Source: Echiichthys vipera (lineage: Eukaryota > Chordata > Actinopteri > Perciformes > Trachinidae). Taken from it: a DNA stretch of 64,000 nt. Positions 10,801 to 24,284 of this stretch are shown here, piece after piece. The position numbers and the translations under genes were made by a program. The stretch lies in the NCBI GenBank assembly GCA_963691815.1, contig OY829668.1, forward strand, positions 17,713,953 to 17,777,952. The letters are read 5' to 3'. The notes beneath the pieces are model-generated. The model was not told the origin of the DNA. It saw nothing but the letters and a program-made list of their open reading frames with translations, and made no database searches. How positions within the stretch are numbered: the stretch's first letter is position 1; the number at the start of each line of letters is the position of its first letter.

Positions 10801-13800
10801 AAACGTGATCTAAAGTGCTGTCTTGGAATCCAAAAAGTGTGCTAAAGTGCTCTCTAGAAAACAAAACTTTTGCTAAAGTGCCCTCTATGAGCCCAAACAC
10901 GTGTTAAAGTGTCCTCTATGAACAAACCCCATGCTAGAGTACCCTTTAAAAACCAAAACTTGTGCTAATATTCCCTCTTGGAGCCTAAACACGTGCTAAA
11001 GTGCCCTCTTGTAGCCCAAACACGTGCTTAAGTGCAGTCTTGGGAGTCAAAATGTGTGCTAAAGTATCCTCTTTGGATCCAAAACGTGTGCTACGGTGCC
11101 CTCTAGGAGCCAAACATGCCAGAGTACCCTCTAGAAACCATAACTTGTGCTAAATTTCCTTCTAGGAGACTAAACACGTTGTAAAGTGACCCCTAGAAAC
11201 CAAAACTTGTGCTAAAGTGCCCTCAAGGAGCCCAAACACGTATTAAAGTGTCCTGTATGAGCCAAACCCTGTGCTAAAGTGCCCTCTAGAAACCAAAACT
11301 TGTGCTAAAGTTCCTTCTAGGAGCCTAAACACGTGGTAAAGGCACTCTTGGGAGCCAAAACGTGTGCCAAAGTATCCTCATAGGAGCCAAAACGTGTGCT
11401 AAAGTGCGATTTAGGAGCCAAACATGCTAGAGTACCCTCTAGAAACCAAAACTTGTGCTAAAGTTCCTTCTAGGAGCCTAAACACGTGGTAAAGTGCCCT
11501 CTCGAAACCAAAACTTGTGCTAAAGTGCCCTGTAGGAGCCAAAACGTGTGCGAAAGTTCCCTTATAAGCCAAAACGTCTGCTAAAGTGCTATTTTGGGAG
11601 CCAAAACGTGTGCTAAAGTGCTCTCTCAGGAGCCAAAATGTTTGCTAAAGTTCCCTCTAGGAGCCTAAACATGTGGTAATGTGCCCTCTAGAAACCAAAA
11701 CTTGTGCTAAAGTGCCCTCTAGGAGCCAAAACACATGTTTAAGTGTCAACTGAGGTTCAAAACATGTGCTAAAGTGCACTCTAGGAGCCTAAGCACTTGC
11801 TAAAGTGGTCTTGAAAGCCAAAACTTGTTCTAAAGTGGCCTCTAGAAACCAGAACTTGTGCTAAAGTGCCCTCTAGGAGCCCAAACACGTGTTAAAATGT
11901 CCTCTACGAGCCAAACCCTGTGCTAAAGTGCCCTCTAGGAGCCTAAACACGTGTTAAAGTGCCCTCTAGAACCAAAACTTGTGCTAAAGTTCCCTCTAGG
12001 AGCCTAAACATGTGGTAAAGTGCCCTCTAGAAACCAAACCTTGTGCTCAAGTGCCCTCTAGGAGCCCACACACGTGTTAAAGTGTCCACTAGGAGACAAA
12101 ACTAGTGCTAAAGTGCCCTCTTAGAGCCTAAACACTTGCTAAAGTGCCCTCTAGGAGCCAAAACGTGTGCTAAAGTGTCCTCTTTGGAGCCAAAACGTGT
12201 GCTAAAGTGCCTTCTAGGACCCAAACATGCCAGAGTACCCTCTAGAAACCAAAAGTGTACACTAGAGGACAAAACTAGTACTAAAGTGCCCTCTAGGAGC
12301 CTAAACACTTGCTAAAGTGTCCTCTAGGAGCCAAAACGTGTGCTAAAGTGTCCACTTTTGAGAGAAATCTAGTGCTAAAGTGCCTTCTAGGAGCTTAAAC
12401 ACTTGCTAAAGTTCCCTCTAGGAGCCTAAACACGTGGTAAAGTGCCCTCTACAAACCAAAACTTGTGCTAAAGTGCCCTCCAAGAGCCCAAACAAGTGTT
12501 AAAGTGTCCTCTATGAGCCAAACCCTGTTCTAAAGTGCCCTCTCGAAGCCTAAACACTTGCTTAAGTGCCCTCTAGTAGCAAAAACGTGTGCTAAAGTGC
12601 CATCTTCGATGACAAAACATCTGCTAAAATGCCCTCGAGGAGCCCAAACAAGTGCTAAAGTGCTCTCTTAGGAGCCCCATCACCTGCTAAAGTGTCCTCT
12701 TGGAGCCCAAAAACGTGCTAAAGTTCAGTCTTGCGAGCCAAAACTTGTGCTTAAATTCCCTCTAGGAGCCTAAACATGTGGTAAAGTGCCCTCTAGAAAC
12801 CAAAACTTGTGCTAAAGTGCACTCTAGGAGCCCAAACACGTGTTAAAGTGTCCACTTGGGAACAAAACTACTGCTAAAGTTCCCTCTAGGAGCCTAAACA
12901 CTTGCTAAACTTCCTTCTAGGAGCCAAAACGTGATCTAAAGTGCCGTCTTGAAAGCCAAAACTTGTTCTAAAGTGCCCTCTAGAAACCAAAACTGGTGCT
13001 AAAGTGCCCTCTAGGAGCCCAAACACGTGTTAAAATGTCCTCTACGAGCGAAACCCTGTGCTAAAGTGCTCTCTAGGAGCCCAAACACGTGTTAAAGTGT
13101 TCTCCACGAGCCAAACCCTGTACTAAAGTGCCCTCCAGGAGTCTAAACACATGCTTAAGTGCCCTCTAGGAGCCAAAATGGTTGCGAAAGTGCCATAATG
13201 GAAGCCAAAACGTGTGCTTAAGTGCCCTCTAGGAGCCCAAACACGTGCTAAAATGCCCTCTAGGAGCCTAAACACGTGTTAAAGTGTCCTCTAGAACCAA
13301 AACTTGTGCTAAAGTTCCCTCTAGGAGCCTAAACATGTGGTAAAGTGCCCTCTATAAACCAAAACGTGTGCTAAAGTGCCCTCTAGGAGCCTAAACACTT
13401 GCTAAAGTGCCTTCTAGGACCCAAACATGCCAGAGTACCCTCTAGAAACCAAAAGTGTACACTAGGGGACAAAACTATTGCTAAAGTGCCCTCTAGAAGC
13501 CTAAACACTTGCTAAAGTGCCCTCTAGGAGCCAAAACGTGTGCTAAAGTGTCTTCTTTGGAGAAAAAACTAGTGCTAAAGTGCCCTCTAGGAGCCTAAAC
13601 ACTTGCTAGAGTTCCCTCTGGGAGCCTAAACACGTGTTAAAGTGCCCTCTACGAGCCAAACCCCATGCCAGAGTACCCTCTAGAAACCAAAACTTGTGCT
13701 AAAGTTCCCTCTAGGAGCCTAAACACGCAGTAAAGTGCCCTGTAGAAACCAAAACATGTGCTAAAGTTCACTCTTGGGAGCCAAATCCTGTGCTAAAGTG

Positions 13801-16800
13801 CTCTCTTAAGAGCCCAAACACGTGCTGAAGTGCACTCTTGGAAGCCAAATCGTGTGCCAAAGTATCGACATAGGAGCCAATACGTGTGCTAAAGTGCCAT
13901 CTAGGAGCCAAACACAAAACTTGTGCTAAAGTGCCCTCTACGAACCCAAACATGTGTTAAAGTGTCCTCTACGAGCCAAACCCCATGCCAGAGTACCCTC
14001 TAGAAACCAAAACTTGTGCTAAAGTTCCCTCTAGGAGCCTAAACACGCAGTAAAGTGCCCTGTAGAAACCAAAACTTGTGCTAAAGTGCCCCCCAGGAGC
14101 CCAAACACGTGTTAAAGTGTCCTCTACGAGCCAAACCCTGTACTAAAGTGCCCTTTAGGAGCCAAAAACGTTTGCTAAAGTGCCATTGTGGAAGCCAAAA
14201 CATCTGCTATAGTTCCCTCTAGGAGCCCAAACACGTGCTAAAGTGCCCTCTCCGAGCCCAAACACGTACTAAAGTGCCCTCTTTAAGCCCAAACACATGC
14301 CAAAGTTCACTCTTGGGAGCCAAAACGTGTGCTAAAGTATCCTCTTTGGAGCCAAAATGTGTGCTAAAGTGCCCTCAAGGAGCCAAACATGCCAGAGTAC
14401 CCTCTAGAAACCCTCTAGAAAACCAAAACTTGAGGTAAAGTTCCCTTTAGGAGCCTAATCACGTGGTAAAGTGCCCTCTAGAAACCAAAACTTGTGCTAA
14501 AGTGCCCTCTAGGAGCCCAAACACATGTTAAAGTGACCTCTACGAGCCAAACCCTGTGCTAAAGTGCCCTCTAGAAGTCTAAACACGTGCTTAAGTTCCC
14601 TCTAGGATCCAAAACGTGTCTTAAAGTGCGCCTTGGAAGCCAAAACATGTGTTTAAGTGCTCTCTTGGGAGCTAAAACTTGTGCAAACGTGCTCTCTTAA
14701 AAGCCCAAACACGTGCTTAAGTGCTCTCTAAGAGCCAATACACGTGCTAAAGTGCACTCTTGGGAGCCAAAACGTGTGCTAAAGTGCCCCCTAGGAGCCA
14801 GACATGCTAGAGTACCCTCTAGAAACAAAAACTTGTGCTAAAGGTCCCTCTAGGAGCCTAAATACGTATTATAGTGCCCTCTTGGAGCCCAAACATGTGC
14901 TAAAATGCAGTCTTGGGAGCCAGAACCTGTGCTAAAGTATCCTCTTTGGAACCAAAACGCGTGCCAGAATACCCTCTAGAAACCAAAATTTGTATTAAAG
15001 TTCCCTCTAGGAGCCTAAACACGTGGTAAAGTGGCCTCTAGAAACCAAAACGTGTGCTAAAGTGCCCTTTAGGAGCCTAAACACGTACTTAAATTCCCTC
15101 TAGGAGCCAAAACGTGTGAAAAAGTGCGTCTTGGAAGCCAAAACGAGTGTTAAAATGCTCTCTTGGGAGCCAAAACTTGCGCAAACTTGCTCTCTTAAAA
15201 GCTCAAACACGTGCTAAAGTGCTCTCTAGAAGCCAATTCACGTGTAAAAGTGCCCTCCAGGAGCAAAAACGTGATCTAAAGAACCGTCTTGGAAGCCAAA
15301 ACGTGTGCCAAAATGCTCTCTAGAAAACAAAACTTGTGCTAAAGTTCCCTCTACGAGCCCAAACACGTGTTAAAGGGTCCTCTACGAGCCAAACACCATG
15401 CTAGAGTACCCTCTAGAAACCAAAACTTGTGCTAAAGTGCCCTCTTTGAGCCCAAACATGTGCTAAAGTGCAGTCTTGGGAGCCAGAACGTTTGCTAAAG
15501 TATACTCTTTTGAACCAAAACGCGTGCCAGGGTACCCTGTAGAAACCAAAACTTGTATTAAAGTTCCCTCTAGGAGCCTAAACACGTGGTAAAGTGGCCT
15601 CTAGAAACCAAAACTTTTGCAAAAGTGCCTTCCAGGAGCCCAAACACGTGTTAAAGTCTCCTCTACGAGCCAAACCCTGTAATAAAGTGCCCTCTAGGAG
15701 CCAAAACATGTGCTAAAGTGCCGTCTTGGAAGCCAAAACGTCTGCTAGAGTGCTCTCTTGGGAGCCAAAGCATGTGCTAAAGTTCCCTCTAGGAGACCAA
15801 ACACGTGCCAAAGTGCTCTCTTAGGAGCCCAAACACGTGCTAAAGTGCCCTCTTGGAGCCCAAACACGTGTTAAAGTTCACTCTTGGAAGCAAAAATGAG
15901 TGCTAAAGTATCCTCTTTGGAGCCAAAATGTGTGCTAAAGTGCCCTCTAGGAGCCTAACATGCCAGAGTACCCTCTATAAACCAAAACTTGTGCTAAAGT
16001 TCCCTCTAGGAGCCTAAACACGGGGTAAAGTGCCCTTTTAGAAACCAAAACTTGTGCAAAAGTGCCCACTAGGAGCCCAAACACGTGTTAAAATGTCCTC
16101 TAGGGGACAAAACTTGTGCTAAATGCCCTCTAGGAGCCTAAACACTTGCTAGAGTGCCCCCTAGGAGCCAAAACGTGATCGAAAGTGCCGTCTTGGAAGC
16201 CAAAACGTGTGCTAAAGTGCTCTCTAGAAAACAAAACTTGTGCTAAAGTGCCCTCTAAGAGCCCAAACACGTGTTAAAGTGTCCTCTACGAGCCAAATAT
16301 GCCAGAGTACCCTCTAGAAACCAAAACATGTGATAAAGTTCCCACTAGGAGTCTAAACACGTGGTAAAGTGGCCTTTAGACACCAAAATTTGTGCTAAAG
16401 TGCCCTCCAGGTGCCCAAACACGTGTTAAAGTGTCCTTTACGAGCCAAACCCTGTGCTAAAGTGCCCTCTATGAGCCTAAACACGTGCTTGAGTGCCCTC
16501 TAGTAGCCAAAACATGTGCAAAAGTGCCGTCTTGGAAGCCAAAACGTCTGCTAGAGTGCTCTCTTGGGAGCCAAAACGTGTGCTAAAGTACTCTCTTAGG
16601 ATCCCAAACACGTGCTAAAGTGCCCTCTTGGAGCCCAAACACATGCTAAAGTTCACTCTTGGGAGCCAAATCGTGTGTTAAACTGTCCTCTACTAGCCGA
16701 ACCCTGTGTTAAAGTGCCTTCTAGGAGCCTTAACACATGCTTAAGTGCCCTCTAGGAGCCAAAACGTGTGCTAAAGTGCCATCTTGTAAGCCAAAACGTG

Positions 16801-17194
16801 TGCTAAAGGGTTCTTTTGGAAGCCAAATCGTGTGCTAAAGTGCTCTCTTAGGAGCCCAAACATGTGCTTAAGTGCCCTCTAGGATCCCAAACACTTGCTA
16901 AAGTGCACTCTTGGGAGCCAAAACGTGTGCCAAACTATCCTCATAGGAGCCAAAATGTGTGCTAAATTGCCATCTAGTAGCCAAACATGCTAGAGTATCC
17001 TCTAGAAACCAAAACTTGTGCTAAAGTGCCCTCTAGGAGCCCAAACATTTGCAAAAGTGCCATCTTGGAAGCCAAAATGTCTGCTAGAGTGCTCTCTTGG
17101 GAGCCAAAACGTGTGCAAAAGTGCTCTCTTAGGAGCCAAACCATGTTCTAAAGTTCACTATAGGAGCCCAAACACGTGCTACAGTGCTCTCTTA

Positions 17195-19850
17195 GGAGCC
17201 GAAACACATGCAAAAGTGTCCTCTAGGAGCCAAAACGTGATCTACAGTGCCGTCTTGGAGGCCAAAACGTAAGCTAAAATGCTCTCTAGAAAACAAAACT
17301 TGTGCTTAAGTACCCTCTACGAGCCCAAACACGTGTTAAAGTGTCCTCTACGAGACAAACACCATGCTAGAGTACCCTCTAGAAACCAAAACTTGTGCTA
17401 AAGTTCCCTCTAGGAGCCTAAACACGTGCTAAAGTGCCCTCTTGGAGCCCAAATATGTGCAAAAGTGCAGTCTTGGGAACGAGAACGTGTGGAAAAGTAT
17501 CCTCTTTGGAACCAAAATGCGTACCAGAGTACCCTCTAGAAACCAAAACTTGTACTAAAGTTCCCTCTAGGAGCCTAAACACGTGGTAAAGTGCCCTCTA
17601 GAAACCAAAACTTGTGATAAAGTGCCCTCTAGGAGCCCAAACACGTGTTAAAGTGTCCTCTAGGGGACAAAACTTGTGCTAAAGTGCCCTCTAGGAGCCA
17701 AAACACTTGCTAAAGTTCCCTCTAGGAGCCAAAACGTGATCTAAAGTGCCGTCTTGGAAGCCAAAATGTGTGTTAAAGTGCCCTCGAGGAGCCCAAACAC
17801 GTGTTATAGTTTCCTCTACGAGCCAAACCCCATGCTAGAGTACCCTTTAGAAACCAAAGCTTGTGCTAAAGTTCCCTCTAGGAGCCAAACATGCTAGAGT
17901 ATCCTCTAGAAACCAAAACTTGTGCTAAAGTGCCCTCTAGGAGCCCAAACATGTGCAAAAGTGCCATCTTGGAAGCCAAAACGTCTGCTAGAGTGCTCTC
18001 TATGGAGCCAAAACGTGTGCAAAAGTGCTCTCTTAGGAGCCAAACCATGTTCTAAAGTTCCCTCTAGGAGCCCAAACACGTGCTAAAGTTCACTCTTGGG
18101 AGCCAAAATGTGTGCCAAAGCATCCCCATAGGAGCCAAAACGTGTGCTAAAGTGCCTTCTAGGAGCCAAACATGCTAGAGTACCCTCTAGAAACCAAAAC
18201 CTGTGCTAAATTTCCCTCTAGGAGCCAAAACACGTGGTAAAGTACCATCTAGAAGAAAAAACTTGTGCTAAAGTGCCCTCCAGGAGCCCAAACACGTGTT
18301 AAAGTGTCCTCTACTAGCCAAACCCTGTGCTAAAGTGCCTTCTAGGAGCCTTAACACATGCTTAAGTGCCCTCTAGGAGCCAAAACGTGTGCTAAAGTGC
18401 CATCTTGGAAGCCAAAACGTGTGCTAAAGGGCTATCTTGGGAGGCAAATCGTGTGCTAAAGTTCTCTCTTAGGAGCCCAAACATGTGCTAAAGTGCCCTC
18501 TAGGAGCCCAAACACGTGCAAAAGTGCGCTCTTGGGAGCCAAAATGTGTGCCAAACTATCCTCATAGGAGCCAAAACGTGTGCTAAAGTGCCATCTAGGA
18601 GCCAAACACGCTAGAGTACCCTCTAGAAACCAAAACTTTTGTTTAAGTGCCCTCCAGGAGCCCAAACACGTGATGAAGTGTCCTGTACGAGCCAAATCCT
18701 GAGCTAAAGTGCCTTCTAGGAGCCTTAACACATGCTTAAGTGCCCTCTAGGAGCCAAAACGTGTGCTAAAGTGCCATCTTGGAAGCCAAAACGTGTGCTA
18801 AAGGGCTATCTTGGGAGGCAAATCGTGTGCTAAAGTTCTCTCTTAGGAGCCCAAACATGTGCTAAAGTGCCCTCTAGGAGCCCAAACACGTGCAAAAGTG
18901 CGCTCTTGGGAGCCAAAATGTGTGCCAAACTATCCTCATAGGAGCCAAAACGTGTGCTAAAGTGCCATCTAGGAGCCAAACACGCTAGAGTACCCTCTAG
19001 AAACCAAAACTTTTGCTTAAGTGCCCTCCAGGAGCCCAAACACGTGATGAAGTGTCCTCTACGAGCCAAATCCTGAGCTACAGTGCCCCTTAGGAGCCAA
19101 ACATGCCAGCGTACCCTCTAGAAACCAAAACTTCTGCAAAAGTTCCCTCTAGGAGCCGAAACACATGCAAAAGTGTCCTCTAGGAGCCAAAACGTGATCT
19201 GCAGTGCCGTCTTGGAGGCCAAAACGTAAGCTAAAATGCTCTCTAGAAAACAAAACTTGTGCTTAAGTACCCTCTACGAGCCCAAACACGTGTTAAAGTG
19301 TCCTCTACGAGACAAACACCATGCTAGAGTACCCTCTAGAAACCAAAACTTGTGCTAAAGTTCCCTCTAGGAGCCTAAACACGTGCTAAAGTGCCCTCTT
19401 GGAGCCCAAATATGTGCAAAAGTGCAGTCTTGGGAACGAGAACGTGTGGAAAAGTATCCTCCTTGGAACCAAAATGCGTACCAGAGTACCCTCTAGAAAC
19501 CAAAACTTGTACTAAAGTTCCCTCTAGGAGCCTAAACACGTGGTAAAGTGCCCTCTAGAAACCAAAACTTGGGATAAAGTGCCCTCTAGGAGCCCAAACA
19601 CGTGTTAAAGTGTCCTCTAGGGGACAAAACTTGTGCTAAAGTGCCCTCTAGGAGCCAAAACACTTGCTAAAGTTCCCTCTAGGAGCCAAAACGTGATCTA
19701 AAGTGCCGTCTTGGAAGCCAAAATGTGTGTTAAAGTGCCCTCGAGGAGCCCAAACACGTGTTATAGTTTCCTCTACGAGCCAAACCCCATGCTAGAGTAC
19801 CCTCTAGAAACCAAAGCTTGTGCTAAAGTTCCCTCTAGGAGCCTAAACAC
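17195..19850 (+). repeat. Duplicated Sat31 segments, 1957 bp and 374 bp offsets
   Basis: The segment from about 17195 to 17880 is repeated at about 19152-19840. The landmark GAAACACATGCAAAAG is at 17201 and 19158, an offset of 1957 bp. Between them, the stretch containing GCTATCTTGGGAGGC (18431) recurs at 18805, a tandem duplication of about 374 bp. Both pairs look nearly identical by eye. Confidence 0.8.
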
Positions 19851-21148
19851 GTGCTAAAGTGCTCTCTTGGAGCCCAAACACATGCTAAAGTGCAGACTTG
19901 GGAGCAAAAACGTGTGCTAAAGTATCCTCTTTGGAACCAAAATGTGTGCTAAAGTGTTCTCTAGGAGCAAAATATGCTAGAGTACCCTCTAGAAACCAAA
20001 ACTTGTGCTTAAGTTCCCTCTAGGAGCCTCAACACGTGGGAAAGTGCCCTCTAGAAACCAAAACTTGTGCTAAAGTGCCCTCCAGGAGCCCAAACACGTG
20101 TTAAAGTGTCCTCTACAAGCCAAACCCTGTGCTAAAGTGCCCTCTAGGAGCCTAAACACGTGCTTAAGTGCCTTCTAGGAGCCAAAACGTGTGCTAAAGT
20201 GCCGTCTTTGAAGCCAAAACGTCTGCTAAAGTGCTCTCTTGGGAGCTAAAACATGTGCTAAAGTGCTCTCTTAGGAGCCAAAGCACATACTAAAGTGCCC
20301 TCTTGGAGCCCAAACACGTGCTAAAGTGCAGTATTGGGAGCCACAACATGTGCTAAAGTATCCTCTTTGGAGCCAAAACGTGTGCTAAAGTGCCCTCCAG
20401 GAGCCAAACATGCCAGAGTACCCTCTAGAAACCAAAACTTGTGCTAAAGTTCCCTCTCGGAGCCTAAACACGTGGTAAAGTGTACTATAGGGGACTAAAT
20501 TTGTGCTAAAGTGCCATCTAGGAGCCTAAACACTTGCTAAAGTGCCCTCTAGGAGCCAAAAACGTGATCTTAAGTGCCATCTTGGAAGCAAAAACCTGTG
20601 CTAAAGTGCCCTCTAGAAACCAAAACTTGTGCTAAAGTGCCCTCTAGGAGCCAAAACGTGATCTTAAGTTCCGTCTTGGAAGCCAAACCCTGTTCCAAAG
20701 TGCCTTCTAGGAGCCTTAACACATGCTTAAGTGCCCTCTAGGAGCCACACCGTGTGCTAAAGTGCGATCTTGGAAGCCAACACGTGTGCTAAAGTGCCTT
20801 CTTGGGAGCCAAATCGTGTGCTAAAGTGCTCTTTTAGGAGCCCAAACACGTGCTAAAGTGCCCTCTAGGAGCCCAAACACGTGTTAAAGTGTACTCTACG
20901 AGCCAAACCCTGTGCTAAAGTGTCTTCTAGCAGCCTCAACACGTGCTTAAGTGCCCTCTAGGAGCCAAAACGTGTGCTAAAGTGCAATCTTTGAAGATAA
21001 AACGTGTGCTAAAGTGCTTTCTTGGGAGCCAAATCGTGTGCTAAAGTGCCCACTTGGAGCCCAAACCGACTAAAGTGCAGTCTTGGAAGCCAAAACGTGT
21101 GCTAGAGTATCCTCTTTGTAGCCAAAATCGGCGCTAAAGTGCCCTCTA

Positions 21149-21920
21149 TTCAATTCAATTCAATTCAATTTAATTTATAGTGTCGAATCATAACAAAAGT
21201 TATCTTAGGACACTCTACAGAGTAGGTAAAGACCACACTCAATGACTTATTTATGATTTACATAGACCCAACAATTCCTCTGTAGAGTACGGTGGCAACG
21301 AAAACCTTCCCTATAACAGGCAGGAACGTCAGACAGACCCAGCTCTGTGGAGGACGGCCATCTGTCTTGACCGGTTGGGGAGGAAGAAAAGGAGAGAGAA
21401 AGAGAGAAAAGACACACAGATGGACAGAGAGATTCAGACAGACACACTTCCAGAGATGCAAGCAAAGCCTAACAGTAACTATAATAATATTTATAGTAAT
21501 GTGAATATAACGTATATGTTAAGACAGTTAATACAACAGAATAGTAGAAACAAGCACATCTAAGGTGACAGAATATGAAAATGATAATAATTATGGTGGC
21601 AAACATGATCAATGATGAGTAGTGGCAATAGCAGCTACGATACAGCTACAAATTTTATAGTTTATTAAACTAGTGATAGTATATATGAGTAACAGTGATA
21701 ATAGCAGCAGGCACCACCACGATCAGCAGAGACCTGCGAGACGACAAAGCACAAACAGCTCCGGGGAAGAAGCTGAATTAGTAACATGCATTGATGAGAC
21801 ATGAATGATACAGACAGAGAGGAGAGAAGCTCAGAGTATCAGGAAAAGTATTATCCCCCAGCAGACTAGGCCTATAGCAGCATAATTAAGCAGAATAAAG
21901 TCATATCGTAAGCCCTAGCT
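21149..21920 (-). other. LINE copy 1 3' UTR and microsatellite tail
   Basis: On the plus strand this begins with a CAATT/ATTCA microsatellite (21149-21170), followed by the conserved 3' end of the element (TTTATAGTGTCGAATCATAA and onward). The rest is non-coding and includes a purine-rich AGGAAGAAAAGGAGAGAG tract. It aligns by eye with copy 2 (from 56536) but differs by indels. Copy 1 has extra sequence around 21500-21650, and copy 2 has a short segment near 56965-56990 that copy 1 lacks. Confidence 0.85.
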
Positions 21921-22380
21921 GTAAGCTTTATCAAAAAGGAAAGTTTTAAGTTTACTCTTAAATAAGGGGACAGTGTCTGCCTCCCGAATAACATTTGGGA
22001 GTTTGTTCCACAAGAGAGGAGCTTGGTAGCTGAAGGCTCTGCCTCCACTTCTACTTTTGGAGACTCTAGGAACGACGAGTAGCCCTGCTAGATCTAGTTG
22101 GGTGATGTGGTACTATGAGCACTTTAAGATACGACGGAGCCTGACCAATAAGAGCTTTGTACGTAAGGAGAAGGATTTTAAATTCTATTCTAGATTTTAC
22201 AGGTAGCCAGTGCAGAGAAGCTAATACAGGAGAAATATGTTCTCTTCTATTTGTTTTAGTTAGTACACGAGCTGCAGCATTTTGGACCAACTGGAGACTC
22301 TTAACAGACTTATTGGAGCAGCCTGATAATAAGGAGTTGCAATAGTCCAGCCTAGAAGTAACAAATGCATGGACAAGTTT
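21920..22380 (-). pseudogene. L2 ORF2 C-terminal remnant (copy 1)
   Basis: This is the C-terminal part of the LINE polyprotein, downstream of the RT core. An open stretch at 22066-22290 reads QNAAARV, HWLPVKSRIEFKI, LTYKALIGQAPSYL, which is typical of the region after the RT domain in L2/CR1-group elements. Relative to copy 2, about 92 bp are missing at 22380 (corresponding to about 57676-57767), removing coding sequence and shifting register. The stretch near 22080, where copy 2 has a LRSENAG-like sequence, is also disrupted. Confidence 0.8.
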
Positions 22381-22531
22381 CGAAGGTCATATCCTGATCA
22401 AAAATAACACCCAGATTCCTTACTGTGGTGCTGGAGGACAACACAACATCATCCAGGGTAACAATGTCTTTAGCTATTGAGTTTCGGAGGCCTTTGGGGC
22501 CAAGTACAATAACTTCAGTTTTGTCTGAGTT

Positions 22532-23923
22532 TTACATCAGGAAATTGCAGGTCATCCAGCTTTTTATTTCCTTAATGCACATTTGAAGTTTATCTAACTG
22601 ATGGGTTTCTTCTGGTTTGATTGACAAATATAATTGTGTATCATCAGCATAACAATGAAAATTTATGGAGTGCTTCCTTATAATATTTCCTAAGGGAAGC
22701 ATATATAAGGTGAAAAGAATTGGTCCAAGGACAGAACCCTGTGGGACTCCGTGACTAACTTTAGTGTGCATGGAGGATTTGTCATTAACATGTACAAACT
22801 GAGATCTATCTGATAAATATGACTTAAACCAGCTCAGTGCGGTTCCTTTAATGCCAATTAGATGCTCCAGTCTCTGTAGCAGGATGTGATGGTCAATAGT
22901 GTCGAAGGCAGCACTAAGATCTAGTAAGACAAGTACAGAGACAAGTTCTTTGTCTGAAGCTATTAGAAGGTCGTTAGTAATTTTCACCAGTACTGTCTCA
23001 GTGCTATGATTTGCTCTAAATCCTGACTGGAAATCCTCAAATAACTCATTATTATGTAAAAAGTCACACAACTGATTGGCAACTAATTTCTCGAGGATCT
23101 TAGAGAGAAAAGGAAGGTTAGATATAGGTCTATAGTTGGCTAGTACCTCAGGATCAAGACTGGGCTTTTTAAGAAGAGGTTTAATTACAGCTACTTTAAA
23201 AGACTGTGGTACATAACCTGCTGATAAAGACATGTTAATCATATCTAATACAGGAGTGCTAATTAAAGGTAACACTTCTTTAAGTAACCTAGTTGGAATA
23301 GAGTCTAGGAGACAAGTAGAAGGTTTTGATGCTGAAATAGTAGAGGTTAATTTGTTAAGGTCGACTGTAGAAAAGCAGTCCAAGAATATATCAGGTCGTA
23401 CAGTTTGTAAGGTTCCTGGGTATGATGAAAAAATAGTGCCAAGCGAGTTGATTTTGTCTCTAATAGTTATAATTTTGTCATTAAAGAAGGTCATGAAGTC
23501 GTTACTACTGAGGGTTATAGGAATACATGGCTCAATAGAGCTGTGGCTCTCTGTCAGCCTGGCTACAGTGCTGAAAAGAAATCTAGGATTGTTCTTATTC
23601 TCCTCTATTAAAGATGAGTAATATGCTGCTCTGGCATTACGGAGGTCCTTCCTATAGGTTTTAAGACTTTCTTGCCAAACTAAGTGGGATTCCTCCAGTT
23701 TAGTGGAGCGCCATTTACTTTCCAACTTTCGCGATATTTGTTTTAATTCACGGGTTTGTGAGTTATACCACAGAGCTAACTTCCTCTGTTTTATTATCTT
23801 CTTTTTTAAAGGAGCAACAGAGTCGAGTGTTGTTCTTAGAGAGCCTGCAACACTTTCAACAAGGTGATCAATTTCAGAGAAACTAACGTTAGTGCAGGAG
23901 TCTTGAATATTAGGATGAGGCAT
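22532..23923 (-). pseudogene. L2 reverse transcriptase domain (copy 1), broken
   Basis: This open stretch of 463 codons makes RNA-dependent DNA polymerase for target-primed reverse transcription of the element's RNA. RT motifs appear in order: KPLLKKPSLDP then NYRPISNLPFLSKILEK; FQSGFRANHSTETVL; LLDLSAAFDTIDHHILL (motif A aspartate); HGVPQGSVLGPILFTLYM (motif B); and FHCYADDTQLYLS (motif C catalytic YADD). It ends at a nonsense TAA after CNFLM, where copy 2 reads on through LNSDKTEV, so one base change truncated it. The apparent Met start is internal. The frame continues upstream through KEAIPSAFTL to the SINE tail. This is an ORF2 fragment, not a host gene. Confidence 0.9.
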
Positions 23924-24284
23924 TAAAGTAAATGCAGATGGAATCGCTTCCTTAAGAAGAAGAAGAAGAAGAATTACTTTATTAATCCCACACGGGGAAA
24001 TTGGATTTTTTCACTCTTATTATTATACATGTTACACACACAGACCCGAAATACACACATGCACAAACAGGGCCTATACACTAACTAACGTTAGTGCAGG
24101 AGTCTTGAATATTAGGATGAGGCATTAAAGTAAATGCAGATGGAATCGCTTCCTTAAGAAGAAGAAGAAGAAGAATTACTTTATTAATCCCACACTGGGA
24201 AATTGGATTTTTTCACGCTTATTATTATACATGTTACACACACAGACCCGAAATACACACATGCACAAACAGGGCCTATACATG
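23881..24284 (-). repeat. 202 bp tandem duplication spanning the LINE/SINE junction
   Basis: The block from about 23881 to 24082 is repeated at about 24083-24284. The landmark TTAGTGCAGGAGTC is at 23889 and 24091, an offset of 202 bp. Each copy contains about 70 bp of LINE ORF2, the GAA/TTC tail and the 3' part of the SINE up to GGCCTATACA. Copies differ at a few bases (CACACGGGG versus CACACTGGG; TCACTC versus TCACGC). It arose after the SINE insertion. Confidence 0.9.
23953..24080 (-). mobile_element. Partial SINE (3' part) generated by tandem duplication
   Basis: This is only the 3' portion of the SINE described at 24154-24507, consisting of the (GAA)n tail plus about 110 bp of body. It stops at GGCCTATACA and jumps back into LINE sequence. 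It has no A or B box, so it is not an independent insertion. Confidence 0.85.

Larger units (their letters stand above)
1..21148 (+). repeat. Sat31 satellite array, block 1
   Basis: This is a continuous head-to-tail array of a 31-32 bp monomer. A typical monomer starts TAAAGTGCCCTCTAGGAGCC and ends CACGTGC or CGTGTGC. Recurrent classes are visible: CCTCTAGGAGCC with ACACGTG; CCTCTAGAAACC with AAACTTGTG; CTCTTGGGAGCC with AAACGTGTG; GTCTTGGAAGCC (32 bp); CCTCTACGAGCC with AACCCTGTG; and a short 28 bp form with CATGCTAGAGTAC. Classes follow one another in recurring order, giving higher-order repeats. No gene, intron or regulatory element unrelated to the repeat was seen. Short ORFs here are by-products of the period. 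The array ends abruptly at the microsatellite tail of a LINE. The family name is descriptive only and I do not recognise it as a published satellite. Confidence 0.95.

Noticed and set aside
1..21148. CRISPR-like array
   Set aside because: The repeats are contiguous with no unique spacers, units are diverged, there are no cas genes, and the surrounding LINE and SINE elements are eukaryotic.
21247..21563. Overlapping ORFs on both strands in the LINE 3' UTR (also 56652-56953)
   Set aside because: They lie in the purine-rich non-coding tail of the L2 element, differ in frame between the two copies, and match no known domain.
23232..23621. 129-codon plus-strand ORF
   Set aside because: It is antisense to the LINE reverse transcriptase and is a shadow of that coding sequence.
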